The position numbers and the translations under genes are program-made. From positions 186,001 to 250,000 of the forward strand of contig NZ_JACHTG010000003.1 of NCBI RefSeq assembly GCF_014250675.1: a stretch of 64,000 bases of DNA. The letters run 5' to 3'. The stretch's first letter is position 1. Each line of letters opens with the position of its first letter. This document shows, piece by piece, positions 26,158-34,747 of the stretch. The notes beneath the pieces were generated by a model, which ran no database searches, was not told the DNA's origin, and was given only the letters and a program-made list of their open reading frames with translations. The stretch comes from Cetobacterium sp. 8H (GTDB lineage Bacteria; Fusobacteriota; Fusobacteriia; Fusobacteriales; Fusobacteriaceae).

Positions 26158-27430
26158 ATTTTGAATACTTTTTCATAAGAAAATAAACTGGAACTCCTAC
26201 TAACAATCCTCCCAATCCTATTAAAATTTTTTCTAATTCTGAATTATATACCAACCAACAACTAACCACTATTGCAAATATTGGTATTACTGGACCAAAG
26301 GGCACTTTGAATGTTCTATGTAAATCTGGTCTTTTTTTTCTTAAAACTGGTATTGCTAAGCATGTTGGTAAGTATTGAACAAATCTAGATATTACACTTA
26401 TTGCAGCTAATTTTACAAAACTTCCAGATAAGGCTATTGCTATTGCTAAAACTACAGTTATTATTATGGCTAGTGTAGGAGTTCCAAAACGTCCATTTTT
26501 GGCTATTACTCTTGGCAAGATCCCATCTTCTGCCAAAGCTACACCACATCTTGGAGTCACAAAAGAAGCAGCTATATTTATCCCCCCTATTGATACAAGA
26601 GTTCCTGCAGTTATTATCGCTGATCCTATTGGTCCTAAAAATTTCGATGCCGCAGCAGCTATAGGTTCTGAACTGCTTGAAAGCTCTGTTCCTAAGGTAC
26701 CAATAGATACTATCAGTATCATTGTATAGAACAATGATACCACAAACATCACTACTAATGTTGCTTTAGGCAAATTTTTTTCAGGATTATCCATATCTTC
26801 TGCTGCCACAGCAATTGATTCAAATCCAGTGAAAGCATAAAACATTAGCAGAGCTGCTGGAGCAAAATTAAAACTTTCAACTTCACTATTTGGAAAAATT
26901 GGAACAAAATTTTCACCTTTTATAAAAAATATTCCAACTGCTATAAAAAGAAGAAGTGGCAACATTTTTCCAATTGTTATTATATTATTCAGTATCTTTG
27001 AAATTTTGACTCCTAAAATATTCATAATACCTAAGGCTGATAAAATAATTATAATCATCAAATTTTTAATAAATGGATCTTCAGCCACAGTCCATACTTT
27101 AGCTAGCACTTGAACAAAAGCTGAGGCCATAGCTGCCCATGCTATAATTGCAATCGCCCATTTCATAAAACCAACTTCGAAACCTACAAATTCACCAAAT
27201 GCTTCTTTCGCATATACATATGGACCACCATTTTTTTTAAACATACCACTTGCTTCAGCAAAACATAATGCAATACTTAAAACCAATACCATGTCAAATA
27301 TTATTACAAAAATGCTTCCAACACCCACAAGATTATATGCTTTATTTGGAAGTAAAAATATTCCAGAACCAATTATAGAGTTTATTCCTAAAAGTACAAT
27401 ACTCCAAAACCCCAATTTATCTTTATTCAT
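26156..27430 (-). CDS. APC family amino-acid/polyamine permease
   Basis: Inner-membrane amino-acid transporter, 424 residues and about twelve helices. The first helix holds GINSIIGSGIFLLP (residues 13-26), the family's unwound substrate-binding GSGIF; FYAFTGFESIAVAAEDM in helix 6 is also typical. The start is taken at 27430 because GGAGG lies 6 bases upstream; the ATG at 27448 would lie inside that site. It overlaps the end of the PuuD-like hydrolase gene by 8 bases, so both are one operon, pointing to uptake of glutamate-derived or polyamine-type compounds. Exact substrate unknown. Confidence 0.9.
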   Translation of the reverse strand: MNKDKLGFWSIVLLGINSIIGSGIFLLPNKAYNLVGVGSIFVIIFDMVLVLSIALCFAEASGMFKKNGGPYVYAKEAFGEFVGFEVGFMKWAIAIIAWAAMASAFVQVLAKVWTVAEDPFIKNLMIIIILSALGIMNILGVKISKILNNIITIGKMLPLLLFIAVGIFFIKGENFVPIFPNSEVESFNFAPAALLMFYAFTGFESIAVAAEDMDNPEKNLPKATLVVMFVVSLFYTMILIVSIGTLGTELSSSSEPIAAAASKFLGPIGSAIITAGTLVSIGGINIAASFVTPRCGVALAEDGILPRVIAKNGRFGTPTLAIIITVVLAIAIALSGSFVKLAAISVISRFVQYLPTCLAIPVLRKKRPDLHRTFKVPFGPVIPIFAIVVSCWLVYNSELEKILIGLGGLLVGVPVYFLMKKYSK

Positions 27431-28172
27431 TTTTATCCTCCATCTCAATGCTTACTTCAACAAATCTATTAAATAATTTTTGCATTTTTATATTTTTTTT
27501 ACTTAGCATCTCTGGGTGCCACTGTACTCCTATTATAAACTCTTCTCCACACATTTCAATCCCTTCTATGACACCATCCTTAGATACTGCTACCTTCTTA
27601 AAACCAGGAGCTACATCTTTAATCGCCATATGATGAAAACTATTTACAAACAAATTTTTCTCTTTAAAAATTTCAAATAATTTAGAATTTTTTTCTATCT
27701 CTATGGAATGACTTTCAAAGGTTGGCGTATATCTTTGATTGTGTTTTACAAAACTATCCTTTTTATAGCTTAAATCTTGATATAAAGTTCCTCCAAAAAA
27801 TACATTTAATATTTGCTCTCCTCTACAAATAGCTAAAATAGGTTTTTTTAACTCAAAAACAGTCTCAATTAATAGAAAATCAAATTTATCTCTTTCTACA
27901 AATACCTCACCTAACTCTTTTAAAGGTTCTTCACTCCAAAGTAAAGGATTTACATCATGACCACCAGATAAAATTAAACCATCTATATTTCTAGAGTATT
28001 CTCTAATTATCTCCTCATCTTCTGTTACAGGAATAATATAAGGGATTCCTCCTGCCCTTATAACAGACTGGATGTAATCGTTGTTTACATATGCTCTTTC
28101 ATACCCAGGAAAATCTCCGCTATTTTCTCTTATTATACTTCCAGATATTCCTATTATAGGTTTTCTTTTCAT
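27423..28172 (-). CDS. Class-I glutamine amidotransferase-like gamma-glutamyl hydrolase (PuuD-like)
   Basis: Peptidase C26 family enzyme, 249 residues, cytoplasmic. The nucleophile elbow is AICRGEQILNVFFGG with Cys near residue 114, the catalytic His-x-Glu is VQWHPEM near 220, and LSGGHDVNP is also present. In E. coli PuuD frees GABA from gamma-glutamyl-GABA in putrescine breakdown. Here no other puu genes are near, so the bond cleaved is known only as gamma-glutamyl. The start at 28172 follows AAGGAGACTAATT; an ATG 33 bases earlier has no ribosome site. First gene of an operon with the APC permease. Confidence 0.9.
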   Translation of the reverse strand: MKRKPIIGISGSIIRENSGDFPGYERAYVNNDYIQSVIRAGGIPYIIPVTEDEEIIREYSRNIDGLILSGGHDVNPLLWSEEPLKELGEVFVERDKFDFLLIETVFELKKPILAICRGEQILNVFFGGTLYQDLSYKKDSFVKHNQRYTPTFESHSIEIEKNSKLFEIFKEKNLFVNSFHHMAIKDVAPGFKKVAVSKDGVIEGIEMCGEEFIIGVQWHPEMLSKKNIKMQKLFNRFVEVSIEMEDKNE

Positions 28173-28304
28173 AATTAGTCTCCTTTTTATTTTAATTATA
28201 CTCAATTCTACATTTTCTAGTTTTTATTTCCTTCTTAATAAAGGAAATTTTATTTTTTTAAGTAAATAATTAACAATATCTTTTGCTTTTTTAAGGAGGT
28301 TTTT

Positions 28305-28718
28305 ATGAGTTTAATTAAGAAAAATGAATGGTTTTCTAATCTTTTATCTGATCCTTTTGATGAAGATAAATTACAAAATCCATTTAAAAAATCTTTTCCT
28401 GCTGTTAACATCTCTGAAAATGAAAATAATTATCTTATTGAAGTTTGTACTCCAGGTATAAAAAAAGAAGATTTAAAATTGGATATTAGTGAAGGTACTT
28501 TAGCTATCTCTTATAAAACTGAAGTTTCTAGTGAAGAGAAAAATAAAACATATTTTAAAAAAGAATTTTCTTATAATTCTTTTGAACGTAAAATGACTCT
28601 TCCTAAAAATATTTTAGAAGATCAAATAAAGGCAACTTTTGAAGATGGTATTTTAAAAATAACACTTCCTAAGGATCAAAGTAAAAAAGTTGATTCAACT
28701 TCAATTCCAATAGATTAA
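28305..28718 (+). CDS. Hsp20 / alpha-crystallin small heat shock protein
   Basis: ATP-independent holdase chaperone, 137 residues. The alpha-crystallin domain spans about 35-130, with FPAVNISENENNYLIEVCTPGIKKEDLKLDI shown by its key parts FPAVNI, PGIKKEDL and the end motif GILKITLPK; a short C-terminal tail carries SIPI, the I-x-I type motif used for oligomer formation. AAGGAGG precedes the ATG. I see no CIRCE element upstream, so heat control by HrcA is not indicated. Confidence 0.93.
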   Translation: MSLIKKNEWFSNLLSDPFDEDKLQNPFKKSFPAVNISENENNYLIEVCTPGIKKEDLKLDISEGTLAISYKTEVSSEEKNKTYFKKEFSYNSFERKMTLPKNILEDQIKATFEDGILKITLPKDQSKKVDSTSIPID

Positions 28719-28741
28719 TTATTCTTTATAAGACATTTTTT

Positions 28742-28779
28742 AACAGGTAGTGTTATTTTTTAATCTAACATTACCTGTT
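28742..28779 (+). terminator. Terminator after hsp20
   Basis: AACAGGTAGTGTTA / TAACATTACCTGTT with one wobble pair, followed by TTTTTA. Confidence 0.75.
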
Positions 28780-28803
28780 TTTATTCTGAGGAGGTGAACT
28801 TCA

Positions 28804-30093
28804 ATGTTTTCATTCAATAACCTATATAATAAAAATAAATTTCTTATAATTGTTGAAGGGATGAGCTCTAATATGCTTTCTTTAGGTATACAAGGTTTTG
28901 CTTTAACAGCACTTGCCCTTTATTTTAAATGTGAACCATTTTGGATTTCTGTAATCACTACTCTTCCTTTAGGCTTACAGCTACTTCAAATTTTTATGGG
29001 ACAGTATTATCAATTTTTTAAAACTAAAAAACAAGCTCTACTTTTTAGTGCGATTGCAGCACGGATTCCAATATCTTCCCTCTTTTTTATAGTTTTATTT
29101 GATTTAAATGATTATCGATTTTTAGTTGGTATAGTTGTTATATATTCAATTTTTTCTGCTTTTTTAACTGGTATATGGACAAGCTCAATAGGAGATATTA
29201 TAAAAAAGGAGGATAGAAGCTCTTTTTTTTCAAAAAGATTCACTCTTATTTCTCTATCAACCGTATTTTTTTCATATATTGTTTCTAAAGCTTTAAACTT
29301 TATGCCAGGAAAATCAAGTATCTTAATACTTACAGGAATTATTACAATCTCAGCATTATTTACTATACTTTTTTTATTTTTTCACGATATTCCAAACTTT
29401 AAAGAAAAAAGAAAGAAAATTTCAATTTCTGCTCCATTAAAAGATGCTAATTTTTTTAATTTTCTTACTTTTATTGGTCTCTGGACTTTTTCTATAGAAT
29501 TTACAAAACCATACTTTTATTATTTTGCCGTAGTTAACTTAGATGCTTCGTATAAAATCTTAGGTCTTTCTTCATCACTGACTGCACTTCTTTCCATTTT
29601 TGCATTTTTTATTTATGGAAAACTTGTTGAAAGAATTGGGTATAAAAAACTTTTATCCTTCGGTATAGGTGTAACAACATACGTTGTTATTTTTTACCTG
29701 TTGATGACAAAAGAAACAGTTAATAGTTTAATTATGCTTGATGCTGTCGGAACTGCCATTGGATGGTCTGCTATAAACTTATCCTTATTTAGTCTTCTTT
29801 TAGAACTATCTTCTCCCGATAGAGATTCATATACAGTCGCATACTCTTTGACAGTCGGAGTATTAGGACTTCTAGGTGCATTTTTAGGAGGTTATCTTGC
29901 AAATTTTTTACAAAATAAAACCTTTTCTATTTTTGGGGATGCTTACGCCGGATTAAAATTTATGTTCTTTATAAGCTTACTTTTAAGATTTTATTGTATG
30001 CTTATTCTTACTAAGGTTAGAGCGTATCAAAAGAATCTTTATTATCCTGGATTTTATCCATCTATTGTCTACATATTAAGAAGTAGAAGATAA
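28804..30093 (+). CDS. MFS-type transporter
   Basis: Major facilitator protein of 429 residues with about twelve helices. The loop between helices 2 and 3 carries the short charged pattern YQFFKTKKQALLFSA, a weak form of the MFS motif A, and the second half repeats it as YGKLVERIGYKKLLSFG. The N-terminal half lacks the canonical GxxxDRxGRR. Substrate unknown. GAGGAGG precedes the ATG. Monocistronic, ended by a 15-bp terminator. Confidence 0.82.
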   Translation: MFSFNNLYNKNKFLIIVEGMSSNMLSLGIQGFALTALALYFKCEPFWISVITTLPLGLQLLQIFMGQYYQFFKTKKQALLFSAIAARIPISSLFFIVLFDLNDYRFLVGIVVIYSIFSAFLTGIWTSSIGDIIKKEDRSSFFSKRFTLISLSTVFFSYIVSKALNFMPGKSSILILTGIITISALFTILFLFFHDIPNFKEKRKKISISAPLKDANFFNFLTFIGLWTFSIEFTKPYFYYFAVVNLDASYKILGLSSSLTALLSIFAFFIYGKLVERIGYKKLLSFGIGVTTYVVIFYLLMTKETVNSLIMLDAVGTAIGWSAINLSLFSLLLELSSPDRDSYTVAYSLTVGVLGLLGAFLGGYLANFLQNKTFSIFGDAYAGLKFMFFISLLLRFYCMLILTKVRAYQKNLYYPGFYPSIVYILRSRR

Positions 30094-30129
30094 GAAGGCT
30101 GGAATTAATCAAACTCCAGCCTTCTTATC
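30089..30129. terminator. Bidirectional intrinsic terminator
   Basis: Perfect 15-bp stem GATAAGAAGGCTGGA / TCCAGCCTTCTTATC with an 11-base loop between the convergent MFS and 211-residue-protein genes. Confidence 0.85.
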
Positions 30130-30138
30130 TTTTAATAT

Positions 30139-30774
30139 CTATTTATTTTTTAAACAAAACTCTTCAAAATGAGGAAGAGTTAAACACCAATCACAGAAAT
30201 TACCCCAATCTTCTTTTAGCTTGTGATGTCTTCTTTGAAGATATATTGTTTTTAATTGTAAATATGATGTTGTTACTCTCATTGTCTGTTCTAATCCCAT
30301 TGGACAATTAGAAATTATCTTCATATAAATCTCATATTGTGTATATTTTTTCTCTTCTAATATAACTTCAACTTCTTTAGATTCAATCATTTTGTTATAA
30401 ATATCAATCCATTTATTTAAGTTATCAATTACAACATCATCTACATACTCATTACAAGATTTTTTTAAATCCATTTTTGTAAGTCTGTGCATTTTAGATG
30501 TAGAAGATACAATATCTGCAAAGTGATATCTTTGGAATTGAGGTGTCCAGTAGTTTGGATACGTAACATCAAACTGAACTATAATTCCTTTTAAAAAATT
30601 ATCGTGACCTGTTCCAGTTGGCACATTCCCTAGCTTTCCAGCTCTTTTATAATCCTTTTCTTCTAAATTATATTTCTCGTCCCATTCCTCTATTGATTCA
30701 GCAATCATAGGATAGCCGCTTGCTATCAAACTCTCTTCTAATCCATAAACTTTATCATTAAAAATTTTTAGCAT
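30139..30774 (-). CDS. Conserved protein of unknown function, faint ThyX resemblance
   Basis: Soluble protein of 211 residues. Striking segments are YWTPQFQRYHFADIVSSTSK (residues 75-94) and a C-terminal TTSYLQLKTIYLQRRHHK, then LPHFEEFC. The Arg/His-rich RYH...SS...HR cluster and the LQLKTIYLQRRH helix recall the flavin-dependent thymidylate synthase layout (RHR...S and a later helix with R/Q), but the exact ThyX motif is absent, so I do not assign that activity. Similar proteins occur, as I recall, in low-GC bacteria and their phages. Start ATG with GGAGG upstream; monocistronic. Confidence 0.6.
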   Translation of the reverse strand: MLKIFNDKVYGLEESLIASGYPMIAESIEEWDEKYNLEEKDYKRAGKLGNVPTGTGHDNFLKGIIVQFDVTYPNYWTPQFQRYHFADIVSSTSKMHRLTKMDLKKSCNEYVDDVVIDNLNKWIDIYNKMIESKEVEVILEEKKYTQYEIYMKIISNCPMGLEQTMRVTTSYLQLKTIYLQRRHHKLKEDWGNFCDWCLTLPHFEEFCLKNK

Positions 30775-30850
30775 TTCAAACCTCCATTAATGTTTTTATA
30801 AATTATACCATAATTTATAAAATAATTTTATATTTAATTAGAAGAAAAAA

Positions 30851-30866
30851 GGGAGCATACGCTCCC
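30851..30866 (-). terminator. Terminator of the 64-residue protein gene
   Basis: GGGAGC ATAC GCTCCC hairpin read on the minus strand and followed by TTTTTT. It begins at the stop codon of the gene. Confidence 0.85.
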
Positions 30867-31060
30867 TACACATCTTTTATATTTACCCATTCTATATGAT
30901 CATTTTTTCTTTTTATTTCTTCAACAGCTTGATTTCTAGCTTCTTCCTCTTTTAAATTTTCATCTACTTTCTTTAATTCTTCTAAAATTTTCTCAAGTTC
31001 AACATCTTTTTCTGTCTTTATTTTTTTCTCAATACTTGCAATAGTTTTTTTTAATTCCAT
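30866..31060 (-). CDS. Small charged helical protein, 64 residues
   Basis: Predicted soluble, almost wholly alpha-helical peptide rich in Lys and Glu. Heptad-like spacing of Ile and Leu in the first 40 residues suggests a coiled coil (ASIEKKIKTEKDVELEKILE), and the C-terminus changes to HIEWVNIKDV. A strong AGGAGG precedes the ATG and a terminator follows the stop directly, so it is a real single-gene unit. No family recognised. Confidence 0.7.
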   Translation of the reverse strand: MELKKTIASIEKKIKTEKDVELEKILEELKKVDENLKEEEARNQAVEEIKRKNDHIEWVNIKDV

Positions 31061-31128
31061 AATACACCTCCTAATTCTATTAAGAGTTTATTCAAAAAAA
31101 AATGATTTTTCTTTTTTTATAAAAAAAA

Positions 31129-31149
31129 TCGTACCCATATTGGGTACGA
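31129..31149 (-). terminator. Terminator of gltS (first copy)
   Basis: TCGTACCCA / TGGGTACGA with 3-base loop; eight Ts follow on the minus strand. Confidence 0.88.
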
Positions 31150-31155
31150 AAAATT

Positions 31156-32343
31156 TTAATGTAGTATATTCATGAATAATGTAATTATTCCTGCGTTAAA
31201 GAAATCTATAAATAATCCTCCAACAATAGGAATTACAAAGAATGCTTTTGGTGATGGGAAGTATTTTTCTGTTAAAGCTTCCATATTTGCTAGTGCCTTT
31301 GGTGTAGTTCCAAATCCACATCCACAATGACCACTAGTCATAACAACCGCATCATAATCTTTTCCTGTTAATCTAAATGTTATAAAGTAAGCAAATCCTC
31401 CAATTAAAGCTGTTTGAGCTAAAAGCATAATTACTAGAGGTAATGCTAATCCTTGAAGTTCCCATAATTTGAAACTCATTAAAGTCATTGATAAGAATAT
31501 AGTTAGTGTAAAACCACCAATTATATTGATAATATCTAAATGTACTTCGTATGCTCCTGTAAAATCAGCTAAGTTCCTAATCATTGCAGCAGCAAACATA
31601 GCTCCTATATAAGAAGGCAGTACAATTCCTGCACCTGATAAGAAGTTTGATATTAGACTTCCTATTCCCATAGCTATTATAATTTGGAAAGATGCTGTTG
31701 AAACATTTTTAGGATCTAATGGTTGTTTCTTGTCATCATCAGATTCATAAAGAGATTTTTCATCTCTTTTATCTAAAAGATTATGTTTCTTTATAAGTCT
31801 GTTTGCTAAAGGTCCTGCTATTAAACTCCCCATAATTAAAGCATATGTTGCAGTTGCCATAGCTACAACTGTAGCACCTTCTGCTCCATAACTTTCTAAT
31901 ATTGGAGCAAATGCTCCAGCAGTTCCAGGTCCCCCTGTTGTAGACATTGATCCTGTTGCTAATCCAATAAGCGGGTTCAAATTAAGTATTTGAGCAAGCC
32001 CTACTCCTACTACGTTCTGAGAAATTGCTAATCCTACAGATGCTAATAGAAACATGAACACTGGCATTCCAGCTTTTTTTAATAGCTTTAAACTTGCTGA
32101 ATATCCAACTGTTGTAAAAAATGCAATCATAAAAAGATTTCTTAAAGAATCTTCAAATATAAAATTGAACATACCCGTTTTATATCCAATAAATGTAATT
32201 ATTGAAAAAGCTGTTCCTCCTGTTACTGATTCGGGAATACAGTTTTCCCTTAAAAATTTAAAGTTTTTATTCAAAACTTTTCCTATATACAATACCACAA
32301 CTGACATTGCTATAGTTTGAATAGTTGATAACTCAATTGTCAT
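31156..32343 (-). CDS. gltS: Sodium/glutamate symporter GltS, copy 1
   Basis: Na+-driven glutamate uptake carrier, 395 residues and about ten to eleven helices in two inverted repeats. Typical pieces are GGTAFSIITFIGY, TGSMSTTGGPGTAGAFAP (residues 131-148) and the C-terminal TSGHCGCGFGTTPKALANM (near 340-358), the paired re-entrant Gly-rich loops. GGAGGG precedes the ATG. The 300-base upstream region carries a likely -10 TATAAT near 32390 and a 46-base palindromic segment. A second gltS (57170) codes for a related but clearly different protein. Confidence 0.95.
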   Translation of the reverse strand: MTIELSTIQTIAMSVVVLYIGKVLNKNFKFLRENCIPESVTGGTAFSIITFIGYKTGMFNFIFEDSLRNLFMIAFFTTVGYSASLKLLKKAGMPVFMFLLASVGLAISQNVVGVGLAQILNLNPLIGLATGSMSTTGGPGTAGAFAPILESYGAEGATVVAMATATYALIMGSLIAGPLANRLIKKHNLLDKRDEKSLYESDDDKKQPLDPKNVSTASFQIIIAMGIGSLISNFLSGAGIVLPSYIGAMFAAAMIRNLADFTGAYEVHLDIINIIGGFTLTIFLSMTLMSFKLWELQGLALPLVIMLLAQTALIGGFAYFITFRLTGKDYDAVVMTSGHCGCGFGTTPKALANMEALTEKYFPSPKAFFVIPIVGGLFIDFFNAGIITLFMNILH

Positions 32344-32423
32344 CTCATACCCTCCTTGTTTTATGTTTATAAAGTGTGTGTGTTAATCGATTATAGCACT
32401 TTATCATTCATTTTTGAAATAGA

Positions 32424-32469
32424 ATATATCAATAATTTAAATGTTTTGTCATTTAAATTATTGATATAT
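32424..32469. repeat. Perfect 20-bp palindrome upstream of gltS
   Basis: Two 20-base arms at 32424-32443 and 32450-32469 are exact reverse complements, separated by TTTTGT. They lie about 80-125 bases before the gltS start and just upstream of its likely promoter. The rest of 32344-32657 is AT-rich with no further gene; only a weak promoter near 32390 and the downstream flavoprotein terminator are seen. Could be an operator or a transcript hairpin. Confidence 0.7.
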
Positions 32470-32608
32470 AATTCACTAGTATTGTACTTAACCACCTACA
32501 ATCCCTTTATATATATGGTTATCCTTGTGAAATAATTATTTAAAAAAATTATATATTTCTCTATATTATATAATTTTTTTCAAAAAAAATCAAAAAAAAA
32601 TCAAAAAA

Positions 32609-32650
32609 AGTGCTAGAATAAGTGGTTTTTTACCTCCTTTTTTCTAGCAC
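32609..32650 (-). terminator. Terminator of the flavoprotein gene
   Basis: GTGCTAGAA / TTCTAGCAC stem with a long loop; a T-run follows on the minus strand. Confidence 0.75.
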
Positions 32651-32657
32651 TTCCTAT

Positions 32658-33293
32658 TTATCTAATAAAATGTGTATACTTTTTATTCTCTTTTTCAGGA
32701 GGAATAATAGTATTTTTAGTATAATCTATCATTTTTAGTAGCCAAGCCATATTCTTTCCTAGTAATCTCATAATTTGTTTTCCTTCTTCATCTTGCTCGA
32801 CTTCACCTGGTTTTAAACCATGTATTACATTCCAATAATTTGTTGTAGGCATAAGCATTTCAGAATAATTTAAATAGTTATTTAATTGATCAAATGTTGG
32901 AACACCACCAGAACGTCTAACTGCAACAACAGATGCTCCTACTTTATGTCTAAACATTCCTCCATTTACAGATGCAACATAAAACGCTCTATCTAAAAAG
33001 GCTTTCATTGTTGCTCCTAAAGAGGCAAAATGAACTGGTGATCCCAGTAAAACTCCATCGGCATTTTTTAATTTTTGAATCCAAACATTTACCTTATCAC
33101 CAGGTAAAACACACTCTTCATTTCTATTTTTTGCACACCCATTACAAGCAATACAACCTCTAACTATTTCATTTCCAATATGTATTATTTCAAACTCAAT
33201 GCCTTCTTTTTCTAATTCATCCCCCACCATTTTTAAAGCATGGTATGTATTTCCTTTTTCTTTTGGACTTCCATTAAAAGCAATAACTTTCAT
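32658..33293 (-). CDS. Flavodoxin-fold NAD(P)H-dependent reductase (iron-sulfur flavoprotein type)
   Basis: FMN-binding protein of 211 residues. The N-terminal FMN phosphate loop is NGSPKEKGNTYHAL (residues 6-19). A Cys cluster CIACNGCAKNRNEEC (47-61) is in the place where iron-sulfur flavoproteins hold a [4Fe-4S] cluster, though here only three to four Cys fit. GSPVHFASLGATMKAFLDR is the second flavin loop, and GGMFRHKVGASV is typical. Probably passes electrons to quinones, azo or nitro compounds or oxygen; not resolved. Start ATG with AGGAGG. Monocistronic, divergent from coaBC. Confidence 0.85.
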   Translation of the reverse strand: MKVIAFNGSPKEKGNTYHALKMVGDELEKEGIEFEIIHIGNEIVRGCIACNGCAKNRNEECVLPGDKVNVWIQKLKNADGVLLGSPVHFASLGATMKAFLDRAFYVASVNGGMFRHKVGASVVAVRRSGGVPTFDQLNNYLNYSEMLMPTTNYWNVIHGLKPGEVEQDEEGKQIMRLLGKNMAWLLKMIDYTKNTIIPPEKENKKYTHFIR

Positions 33294-33453
33294 TCATGTT
33301 CCTCCTTGCTAATTTAATTTCATATAAAACAACATATAATTATTATTATATAAAATAATATATAATTTGTCACTATTAAATCTAGATATTATTCCACTTT
33401 TTATAGTATAATAAATATAAAAAGTACTATATTGTATTAGTTAGGAGGAATAA

Positions 33454-34638
33454 ATGAAAAATATTTTAATTGGGGTTACTGGAGGAATTGCAGCCTACAA
33501 ATCTGCAAATATTATCTCTATTCTTAGAAAAAAAGGATATAATGTTAAAGTAATCATGACAGAAAGTGCTACAAAAATAATAACTCCCCAAACTCTAGAG
33601 ACACTATCTAGAAATAGAGTTGTTACTGACATGTGGGAAAGAAATCATCAATTAGAAGTTGAGCATATTTCACTTGCTGATTGGGCTGATGTTATTCTTA
33701 TTGCTCCGGCAACATATAATATTGTTGGGAAAATTGCTAATGGTATTGCTGATGACATGCTATCTACAGTTATTTCAGCATCTAAAAAACCTACTTACTT
33801 CGCTCTTGCTATGAATGTAAACATGTATGAAAATCCTATTTTAAAATCAAATATTAAAAAACTTCAAAGTTTTGGATATAAGTTTATTGAGGCTGATGAG
33901 GGGTTTTTAGCTTGTAATGTTAATGCTAAAGGTAGGCTAAAAAACGAACTTGAAATTGTTGAAATTATTGAAAAGGAAATATTAGCTCCTATTCCTAAAC
34001 TTCTATCTGGAAAAAAAGTTTTAATTACCGCAGGTAGAACGGAAGAACCTATCGATCCTATAAGATATCTTTCTAATAGATCTAGTGGACAAATGGGATA
34101 TTCACTTGCAAAAGTTGCCATTGATTTAGGTGCAGATGTTACTTTGGTTTCTGGTCCTACAAATTTAGAGATTCCACATGGATTAAAAGAATTTGTTAGA
34201 GTGAGAAGTGCTGTAAATATGTTTGATGCTGTAATGGAAAGATTTAATACCCAAAATATAGCTATAGCTTGTGCTGCTGTTGCAGATTATAGACCAAAAG
34301 TATATTCATCTGAAAAAATAAAAAAAGCGGATGGAGATTTAGTTATTACACTTGAAAGAAACCCAGATATTCTTTTAAATATGGGAGAGAAGAAAACATC
34401 TCAAATTCTTGTTGGATTTGCCGCTGAAACTCAAAATATAGAAGAAAATGCAAAAAAGAAATTAATTAAAAAAAATCTAGATATGATTGTTGCTAATAAT
34501 GCTGAAAATATGCAAAAATCTACAAATAGTATTCAAATTATCAAAAAAAATGGAGATATTTTACCTTTTAACGAACAACCTAAAAATGAAGTAGCGAAAC
34601 TTATTTTTAATGAAATTATTAAACTAATAGAGGATTAA
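33454..34638 (+). CDS. coaBC: Coenzyme A biosynthesis bifunctional protein CoaBC
   Basis: Joins phosphopantothenate and cysteine (CoaB) and decarboxylates the product (CoaC). 394 residues, normal. The CoaC flavin domain has GVTGGIAAYKSANI (7-20), HISLADWADVILIAPATYN with the catalytic His, and AMNVNMYENP. The CoaB domain has LITAGRTEEPIDPIRYLSNRSSGQMG (seen as ITAGRTEEPIDPIRYLSN) and ACAAVADYRP, then the Lys-x-Lys-Lys dimer motif KIKKADG. AGGAGG precedes the ATG. Monocistronic with its own terminator. Confidence 0.97.
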   Translation: MKNILIGVTGGIAAYKSANIISILRKKGYNVKVIMTESATKIITPQTLETLSRNRVVTDMWERNHQLEVEHISLADWADVILIAPATYNIVGKIANGIADDMLSTVISASKKPTYFALAMNVNMYENPILKSNIKKLQSFGYKFIEADEGFLACNVNAKGRLKNELEIVEIIEKEILAPIPKLLSGKKVLITAGRTEEPIDPIRYLSNRSSGQMGYSLAKVAIDLGADVTLVSGPTNLEIPHGLKEFVRVRSAVNMFDAVMERFNTQNIAIACAAVADYRPKVYSSEKIKKADGDLVITLERNPDILLNMGEKKTSQILVGFAAETQNIEENAKKKLIKKNLDMIVANNAENMQKSTNSIQIIKKNGDILPFNEQPKNEVAKLIFNEIIKLIED

Positions 34639-34642
34639 TTCT

Positions 34643-34673
34643 AAAAAGAGTTCTAAAAAATAGAACTCTTTTT
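34643..34673 (+). terminator. Terminator of coaBC
   Basis: AAAAAGAGTTCTA / TAGAACTCTTTTT hairpin followed by ATTTTTT. Confidence 0.85.
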
Positions 34674-34747
34674 ATTTTTTAAGAGGATTTTTTATTTATT
34701 TTTAGAATAATTCTATGTAATTTTAATTTATTCACCGAGGAGGGAAT

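Noticed and set aside
32581-32612. Short tandem A-rich repeats (TCAAAAAAAA units)
   Set aside because: Only three irregular units, explained by the T-run of the flavoprotein terminator and general AT richness; not a CRISPR or structured repeat.
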